Source of the DNA: Aurantiacibacter spongiae
GTDB lineage: Bacteria > Pseudomonadota > Alphaproteobacteria > Sphingomonadales > Sphingomonadaceae
DNA: 64,000 nucleotides
Assembly (NCBI RefSeq): GCF_003815535.1
Contig: NZ_RPFZ01000001.1
Location: forward strand, 2,783,858 to 2,847,857
Direction: 5' to 3'
Position 1 is the stretch's first letter. Every line of letters begins with the position of its first letter. Of the stretch, positions 58,826 through 64,000 are shown one piece after another. A program made the position numbers and the translations under genes. Under the pieces are notes generated by a model. The model was not told the DNA's origin. It searched no databases and saw only the letters and a list, made by a program, of their open reading frames with translations.

Positions 58826-59571
58826 GCGCAAGCTTTCCATTCGAGAAGGCGATGCCACAGCCGCGCCCGCTGGCGGGCGTGGTCGAGCAGACGTTCGGGG
58901 GCGAAGGTGGCAAGGGCCGGAACATTGCCTGCGGCGGTGAATCTTTCGGGCGCCGCGCTGGCGTCGTGACCGAGCAGCGAGGGCAGGCGGCTGCCCATCA
59001 GCAGGAGGCGCGAGGGGCGGGCAAGCGCGACGTGATGGGCGAGCGCCGTTCCCAGTCCCTGCGCCCCCAGCAGTTCCCAGTCGGGTAAGGCGATATGGGC
59101 GGGCAGGGCGCTCGCCCAATAGACCTTGTCCGGGGCGAAGCCGATGGACAGCGCGATGTTCGCGATGAGCGTTCCCTGCCGGCCCGATAGCAACAATTCG
59201 CCGTCCTCCGCCTCCGGCATCGGTGCCACGACCATCAGTTCCGAGCCGGATACTCCCCTCGGTCCAACCCGCCTGCGCCCCCGGGGAATGGCCGGGTGAT
59301 CGGTTTCCAACCACCATGTCCGGAAGGCCTCGAGCGTGTCCGGCAGGTCTTCGGCACCGATGGAGGGCGGGGGCGGAGTCTTCACCTCGGACAGGGCGGC
59401 GACGCCGCGTTCGATCGCCGCGGCCTTGTCCCCGGACTCTTCGGACTCCAGCCAGGAATGCGGCTCGTCCACGAAGTCGCAATCCACGCCCGCGTCGCGC
59501 CACCAGTCGAGGCTGGCTGCGAACTGTCGTGCAAGAGAGCGTTCCAAGGATGTTTCCGCGCGGTTTTCCAT
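58822..59571 (-). CDS. Uracil-DNA glycosylase superfamily protein, degenerate
   Basis: 249 residues from ATG 59571. The C-terminal half has the outline of a family-4-type UDG: LMVVAPMPEAEDGELLLSGRQGTLIANIALSIG, then VYWASALPAHIALPDW, and RLLLMGSRLPSLLG. The usual active-site segments are changed: the motif normally GExPGxxED reads APMPEAED, and the four-cysteine iron-sulphur pattern of family 4 is absent (only one or two scattered cysteines). It may be an inactive or altered glycosylase. It is first in the operon with the transglycosylase and moaB, and is divergent from ETF-QO. Confidence 0.65.
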   Translation of the reverse strand: MENRAETSLERSLARQFAASLDWWRDAGVDCDFVDEPHSWLESEESGDKAAAIERGVAALSEVKTPPPPSIGAEDLPDTLEAFRTWWLETDHPAIPRGRRRVGPRGVSGSELMVVAPMPEAEDGELLLSGRQGTLIANIALSIGFAPDKVYWASALPAHIALPDWELLGAQGLGTALAHHVALARPSRLLLMGSRLPSLLGHDASAAPERFTAAGNVPALATFAPERLLDHARQRARLWHRLLEWKACA

Positions 59572-59656
59572 GGGTTCGGGCCTCGCGCTCTTGACCTGTC
59601 GCGGCCCAGCTATCAAGTCCCATGACCATGAATGCAAAGCAAAACGGGGCAGGCCG

Positions 59657-61303
59657 ATGAGCGAACGGGAATCGATGCCCGTCGATGTGGTGATCGTCGG
59701 CGGGGGCGTTGCCGGCCTTTCCGCGGCGATCCGCCTGAAGCAGCTGAACGAGGATTGCGAAGTCGTCGTGCTCGAGAAGGGCAGCGAGATCGGCGCGCAC
59801 ATTCTCTCGGGCGCGGTGGTCGATCCCAAGGCGCTCGACGAATTGCTTCCCGAATGGCGGGACATGGATTGCCCGATGGCGCAAACCCCCGTCACCGAGA
59901 ACCTGCACTGGATGCTGAGCAAGGGCGGCAAGACCAGCCTGCCGCATCTGCTGATGCCCCCGCTAATGAGCAATTCCGGATGCTACACCGGATCGCTCGC
60001 CAATCTGGCGCGCTGGCTGGCGGAGCAGGCCGAGGCGTTGGGTGTCATGGTCTTTCCCGGCTTCCCGGCGTCGGAAGTCATGTTCGCCCAGGACGGCGCG
60101 GTCACCGGCGTCATCACGCAGGACATGGGCGTCGCGGCGGACGGATCGCACAAGGCCGATTACCAGCCTGGCATGGAAATCGAGGCGAAATACACGCTCT
60201 TCGCGGAGGGCGCGCGCGGCAACCTGACCAAGAAGATGAAGGCGCGTTTCGATCTGGAGGCCGATTGCCAGCCCCAGGTCTATGGCCTCGGCATCAAGGA
60301 ATTGTGGGATATCGACCCGGACAAGCACGTTCCGGGAAAGGTCGTCCACACGCAGGGATGGCCGCTTTCCGAGAGCGATACCTGGGGCGGCGGTTTCATC
60401 TACCACCAGGCCGCCGGACAGGTCGCCATCGGCTTCGTGACGGCGCTCGACTACAAGAACCCCTATGTCTCGCCGTTCCAGGAATTCCAGCGCTGGAAGC
60501 ACCATCCCGACATTCGCGAGATGCTGGAGGGCGGCAAGCGCGTCGCCTACGGCGCGCGCGCCATCAACGAGGGTGGCTGGCAGTCCGTGCCGAAGCTCGC
60601 CTTTCCCGGCGGCGCGCTGATCGGCTGCGCGGCGGGCTTCGTCAACGTGCCGCGCATCAAGGGCAGCCATACCGCGATGAAGAGCGGGATGCTGGCCGCC
60701 GAGAGCGTGGCTGCCGCGCTGGCAGAGGGGCGTGAGCATACCGAACTGGCCGATTACGATGCCAGTCTGCGCAATAGCTGGATCGCCGACGAACTGAAGA
60801 AGGTCCGGAACGCGCAGCCGGCGGTGGCCAAGTATGGCGGCGATATCGGCACCGTCCTGGCGGGCGCGGACATGTGGATGCGCACGCTCAAGATCGGTCT
60901 GCCGATCAGCATGAAGCACCACCGCGATTACGAGGTGCTGCAGCGTGCCGACCTGCACCAGCCCATCGCCTATCCCAAGCCCGACGGAGAGATCAGCTTC
61001 GACCGGCTGACCAGCGTATCCTATTCCTTCACCAACCATGCGGAGGACCAGCGCAACCACCTGCTCGTCGAGGACATGGACCTGCAACGCGAGAGCGAGC
61101 TGGGCGTCTATGCCGGCCCTTCGACGCGCTATTGCCCGGCGGGGGTCTACGAATGGGTGCGTGAAGACGGCGAAGAGCCGAAATTCGTCATCAACTCGCA
61201 GAACTGCGTCCACTGCAAGACCTGCGACATCAAGGATCCGAACCAGAACATCGAATGGACCACGCCCGAAGGCGGTGGCGGGCCGAATTACCCCAATATG
61301 TGA
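59657..61303 (+). CDS. Electron transfer flavoprotein-ubiquinone oxidoreductase
   Basis: 548 residues from ATG 59657. It carries electrons from ETF (fatty-acid and amino-acid dehydrogenation) to ubiquinone at the inner membrane. The FAD motif VVIVGGGVAGLSAAI opens the protein; the quinone/membrane region includes GGFIYHQAAGQVAIGFVT and the flavin-binding GCAAGFVNVPRIKGSHTAM. The C-terminal 4Fe-4S cluster ligands are RYCPAGVYE and NCVHCKTCDIKDP. Full length, with no missing cofactor residues. The divergent promoter region to the UDG-like gene is 85 bp. Confidence 0.97.
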   Translation: MSERESMPVDVVIVGGGVAGLSAAIRLKQLNEDCEVVVLEKGSEIGAHILSGAVVDPKALDELLPEWRDMDCPMAQTPVTENLHWMLSKGGKTSLPHLLMPPLMSNSGCYTGSLANLARWLAEQAEALGVMVFPGFPASEVMFAQDGAVTGVITQDMGVAADGSHKADYQPGMEIEAKYTLFAEGARGNLTKKMKARFDLEADCQPQVYGLGIKELWDIDPDKHVPGKVVHTQGWPLSESDTWGGGFIYHQAAGQVAIGFVTALDYKNPYVSPFQEFQRWKHHPDIREMLEGGKRVAYGARAINEGGWQSVPKLAFPGGALIGCAAGFVNVPRIKGSHTAMKSGMLAAESVAAALAEGREHTELADYDASLRNSWIADELKKVRNAQPAVAKYGGDIGTVLAGADMWMRTLKIGLPISMKHHRDYEVLQRADLHQPIAYPKPDGEISFDRLTSVSYSFTNHAEDQRNHLLVEDMDLQRESELGVYAGPSTRYCPAGVYEWVREDGEEPKFVINSQNCVHCKTCDIKDPNQNIEWTTPEGGGGPNYPNM

Positions 61304-61337
61304 GGCCGTCCGGACACGGCGCGAGGGGTTGACGAAG

Positions 61338-61352
61338 TTGACACCGTGTCAA
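61338..61352. promoter_or_regulatory. Inverted repeat TTGACAC-C-GTGTCAA upstream of ispE
   Basis: A perfect 7-bp inverted repeat with one central base in the 207-bp gap between ETF-QO and ispE. A second half-site with the same flank (GCGAAGTTGACAC) occurs at 61405-61417, where ACACGTGT forms another small palindrome. TTGACA can also serve as a -35 box. It could be an operator, a promoter pair, or part of a dispersed repeat family; I cannot tell. Confidence 0.4.
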
Positions 61353-61510
61353 TCGGCCCGCAGAGCGCGAACCCCGCGCATTCCCGCGGCGAACGGGCGG
61401 TCTGGCGAAGTTGACACGTGTGCGTCGTCAAAAAAAGAGCGCGGCGGAAAACGACGATTGCAAAGAGCCGCGAGCATGGTGTCGCGGGCGGACGGAGTAG
61501 GAAAGCGCTG

Positions 61511-62320
61511 ATGTCCGCCGAGATCGCCTACGCCAAGATCAACCTCGCCCTGCATGTGCGCCGCCGCCGGGAGGACGGCTATCACGAAGTGGAGACGGTG
61601 TTCGCCTTCGTCGACGCTGGCGACCGGCTGACGGCACGCTCGGCCGAGGCGGACAGCGTGCAGGTGCTGGGCGAGTTCGCCGGCGCGCTCGACGATCCGT
61701 TCGGCAATATCGTCGCCAAGGCGCTGACGGCGCTGCCGCGAGCGGACGGCCTCGCGATTACGCTGGAGAAGAACCTGCCCGTCGCCGCGGGGCTGGGCGG
61801 CGGTTCGGCGGACGCGGGCGCGGTGTTCCGCATCGTGCGCGAGCGGCACGGCCTGCCTGGCGACTGGCGCGAGCGGGCGGCGCGGCTGGGCGCGGACGTG
61901 CCTGCCTGCGTCGAGAGCGTCACCTGCATCGGGCGTGGCATCGGGACGGAGATCGAGCCGGTGGAGAACGATCTGGCCGGAACGCCCGTTCTCCTCGTCA
62001 ACCCGCGCGTTCCGCTCTCCACCGCCGAAGTTTACGCCGCCTGGGACGGTGCGGACCGCGGCCCCATGCCGACAGGTCCGGTGAGCGTCATCGCCGCGAA
62101 CGGTCGGAACGACCTCGAACCGGTCGCGAGCGCGCTGCGGCCGGAGATCGGTCACTGTCTCGATTCCCTCGCGGCCACCGGACCCCGGCTCGCGCGCATG
62201 TCCGGATCGGGGGCAAGCTGCTTTGCGCTGTATGACAATGTCGCCGAACGCGATAAGGGGGCTGCCGAACTGGAGCGTGCCCACCCCGGCTGGTGGCAGA
62301 TGAAAGGCAGTCTTCGATGA
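61511..62320 (+). CDS. ispE: 4-(cytidine 5'-diphospho)-2-C-methyl-D-erythritol kinase IspE
   Basis: GHMP kinase of the non-mevalonate isoprenoid pathway, phosphorylating CDP-ME. 269 residues from ATG 61511. The catalytic lysine is in YAKINLALHV (Lys9), the phosphate loop is LPVAAGLGGGSADA, and the base aspartate is in LGADVPACV. The C-terminal RMSGSGASCFALY is the expected third GHMP motif. The stop overlaps the next gene in an ATGA junction. Confidence 0.96.
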   Translation: MSAEIAYAKINLALHVRRRREDGYHEVETVFAFVDAGDRLTARSAEADSVQVLGEFAGALDDPFGNIVAKALTALPRADGLAITLEKNLPVAAGLGGGSADAGAVFRIVRERHGLPGDWRERAARLGADVPACVESVTCIGRGIGTEIEPVENDLAGTPVLLVNPRVPLSTAEVYAAWDGADRGPMPTGPVSVIAANGRNDLEPVASALRPEIGHCLDSLAATGPRLARMSGSGASCFALYDNVAERDKGAAELERAHPGWWQMKGSLR

Positions 62321-63042
62321 GCGAACCCGTCTTCCGCATGATCGGAGAAGCCCGGCGCGGCGGCATCGTCGCGGTGTGCGACCATGCTTCGAACTACGTG
62401 CCCGAGGATATTCATCTCGGTCTGCCGGATGCGGCGCTGAGCAAGCACATCGCCTATGACATCGGCGCCGCCGGCGTGTGCGAGCGGTTGGCCCGCCGCC
62501 ATTCCATTCCGGCCATGCTGGGCGAGGTCAGCCGGCTTGTCATCGACCTTCACCGGGAGGAGGAGAACCCCGCTCTCATCCCCGAAAGCACCGACGGCAC
62601 GCTGGTCCCCGGCAATATCGGCGCCAATCGCGAAATGCGGCTCGACCGGTTTCACAGGCCCTATCACAAGGCGATGGAAGCGTGGTTCGACGCGGTTGAG
62701 CCGGGCCTGATCCTGTCGATCCACAGCTTCACGCCCGAACTCGAAAGCCGCGAGGAAGACCGGCCGTGGGAGATCGGCCTGCTCTACAATCAGGATGACC
62801 GGGCCGCGCAGCATGCCATTCGGCTGTTCGGTGAACTGGGCTGCACGGTGGGCGACAACGAACCCTATTCGGGGCGCGAACTCAACGCCACGATGAACCG
62901 CCACGCCGAGGCATACGGACGCCCCTATTGCGCCATCGAGATCCGCAACGACCTGATCGCCAACGAGGGCGGCCAGTCGCGCTGGGCGGCAATCGTCGCC
63001 GACGTCGCGGGCCGGGTAAAGCTGGCCCTCGAGAGCGCCTGA
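62317..63042 (+). CDS. N-formylglutamate amidohydrolase family protein
   Basis: 241 residues from ATG 62317, coupled to ispE by a 4-bp overlap. The family motifs are CDHASNYVP near residue 21, [11 protein letters not shown] with its metal-binding acids, IHSFTPEL, and [21 protein letters not shown] near the end, then IEIRNDLI. Members hydrolyse N-formyl-L-glutamate (histidine catabolism via HutG) or related N-acyl compounds and are metal dependent. No hut genes are nearby, so the true substrate here is uncertain. Confidence 0.9.
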   Translation: MSEPVFRMIGEARRGGIVAVCDHASNYVPEDIHLGLPDAALSKHIAYDIGAAGVCERLARRHSIPAMLGEVSRLVIDLHREEENPALIPESTDGTLVPGNIGANREMRLDRFHRPYHKAMEAWFDAVEPGLILSIHSFTPELESREEDRPWEIGLLYNQDDRAAQHAIRLFGELGCTVGDNEPYSGRELNATMNRHAEAYGRPYCAIEIRNDLIANEGGQSRWAAIVADVAGRVKLALESA

Positions 63043-63158
63043 GCGACACCGGGCCAAGCCGCGTTTGTCCGGGAGAAGGGATTTCCTGTTTCGATCGCGC
63101 CGCCGAATGCTTTATCGTGGGCGCGTTCCAAGCCCTTCGCCATCCGTCAGGACACGCC

Positions 63159-64000
63159 ATGCCCGCCTATCGCTCCCGCACTTCGACCCATGGCCGCAAC
63201 ATGGCGGGTGCGCGCGGGCTGTGGCGGGCGACGGGTATGAAGGACGGCGATTTCGGCAAGCCGATCATCGCCATCGTCAACAGTTTTACACAGTTTGTCC
63301 CCGGGCATGTCCACCTCAAGGATCTGGGTCAGCTCGTCGCGCGGGAGGTTGAGACGGCGGGCGGTGTCGCCAAGGAATTCAACACGATAGCCGTCGATGA
63401 TGGCATAGCGATGGGGCATGACGGGATGCTGTATTCGCTGCCAAGTCGCGACCTCATCGCCGACAGCGTGGAATACATGGTCAACGCCCACTGTGCCGAC
63501 GCGATGGTGTGTATTTCCAACTGCGACAAGATCACCCCCGGCATGCTCATGGCCGCGATGCGCCTCAACGTGCCGTGCGTATTCGTCAGCGGCGGGCCGA
63601 TGGAAGCGGGCAAGGTCGTGTTGAAGGGCAAGGAGATCGCGCTCGATCTGGTCGATGCGATGGTGGCGGCGGCCGACGAGAGGTATTCGGACGAGGAAGT
63701 GACCGAGATCGAGCGGTCGGCCTGTCCGACCTGCGGATCGTGCAGCGGCATGTTCACCGCCAACTCCATGAACTGCCTGACCGAAGCGCTCGGCCTCTCG
63801 CTTCCCGGCAACGGATCGCAGCTCGCCACCCATTCCGACCGACAGGGTTTGTTCGAGCGGGCCGGGCGGCTCGTGGTGGCGCTCGCCAAACGCTATTACG
63901 AGGAGGACGATGCCAGCGTCCTGCCGCGCTCCATCGCCAGTTTCGAGGCGTTCGAGAACGCCATGAGCCTGGATATCGCGATGGGTGGATCGACCAACAC
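63159..64000 (+). CDS. ilvD: Dihydroxy-acid dehydratase IlvD, 5' part (runs off the window)
   Basis: The first 280 codons of IlvD, which dehydrates dihydroxy acids in valine, leucine and isoleucine synthesis using an iron-sulphur cluster. ATG 63159 gives the classic opening [28 protein letters not shown] (shown here only as a pattern), then [17 protein letters not shown]. The cluster cysteines appear in [13 protein letters not shown] and [16 protein letters not shown], and [19 protein letters not shown] is also diagnostic. It is the long, enteric-type enzyme. The window ends mid-gene; AGGA at 63149-63152 precedes the start by six bases. Confidence 0.97.
   Translation, partial: MPAYRSRTSTHGRNMAGARGLWRATGMKDGDFGKPIIAIVNSFTQFVPGHVHLKDLGQLVAREVETAGGVAKEFNTIAVDDGIAMGHDGMLYSLPSRDLIADSVEYMVNAHCADAMVCISNCDKITPGMLMAAMRLNVPCVFVSGGPMEAGKVVLKGKEIALDLVDAMVAAADERYSDEEVTEIERSACPTCGSCSGMFTANSMNCLTEALGLSLPGNGSQLATHSDRQGLFERAGRLVVALAKRYYEEDDASVLPRSIASFEAFENAMSLDIAMGGSTN

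Noticed and set aside
58826..59947. In-frame N-terminal extension of the lytic transglycosylase frame to 961 codons
   Set aside because: A signal peptide starts at 58825, and the upstream part lies wholly over the UDG-like gene in another frame and is arginine/proline-rich noise.

Overview
The window is GC-rich (estimated by eye at about 65%), densely coded chromosomal DNA of an alphaproteobacterium, most likely of the Sphingomonadales and possibly near Erythrobacteraceae. The assignment rests on gene order and protein style, not on a search. The supporting signs are a DivL-type tyrosine pseudo-histidine kinase, the divL-tsaE-amgK-murU-addB-addA-trxA cluster, the mfd/sdhE/recG neighbourhood, lolC-lolD ahead of dnaE, and moaB-transglycosylase-UDG-like genes divergent from ETF-ubiquinone oxidoreductase. 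I see no insertion sequence, prophage, integron, CRISPR array or toxin-antitoxin module. It reads as core genome with a few small unknowns.

Layout. 1-1955: end of a DUF421 protein, then aroB and aroK leftward (shikimate pathway). 2045-5913: a coupled pair of unknown envelope proteins, xerD and accA. 6038-8605: M48 lipoprotein protease, two Flp pilins, MutT. 8662-13482: tRNA-Arg, hemerythrin protein, a phospholipase D-like gene overlapping folE, a divergent MurA-family gene and a peroxiredoxin. 13670-15085: ahcY with a hairpin leader. 15183-26495: a tightly overlapping rightward run of divL, tsaE, amgK, murU, addB, addA, with trxA just downstream. 26467-28540: an inositol-monophosphatase-family gene and argJ leftward. 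28624-33369: TonB_C-like secreted protein, small secreted protein, secA, lipoprotein methyltransferase, tRNA-Asn. 33442-36557: nadK and an EAL phosphodiesterase (divergent), a cupin remnant, and an oxidoreductase coupled to mfd. 36554-42929: mfd, sdhE, recG, zinc-ribbon protein. 43038-53019: amino-acid permease, DUF885 peptidase, lolC-lolD, two small unknowns, dnaE. 53078-59571, all leftward: OmpA-like porin, radical SAM protein, CaCA antiporter, moaB, lytic transglycosylase, UDG-like protein. 59657-64000: ETF-QO, ispE, N-formylglutamate amidohydrolase and the start of ilvD.

How the genes work together. Several themes recur. Cell-wall turnover is represented by a soluble lytic transglycosylase, the AmgK-MurU recycling shunt and a MurA-family paralogue. 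Genome maintenance is represented by xerD, addAB, mfd, recG, dnaE and mutT. Envelope biogenesis is represented by secA, lolCD, OmpA and the M48 lipoprotein. Cell-cycle signalling is represented by DivL.

I did not find a clear new multi-gene system. The best candidates for a second look are the MurA-family paralogue that lacks phosphate-binding arginines, the zinc-ribbon/coiled-coil protein, the lipoprotein methyltransferase, the double TonB_C-like protein, the ahcY leader, the short intergenic repeats, and the unknown pair upstream of xerD. All start-site choices and residue alignments were made by eye.
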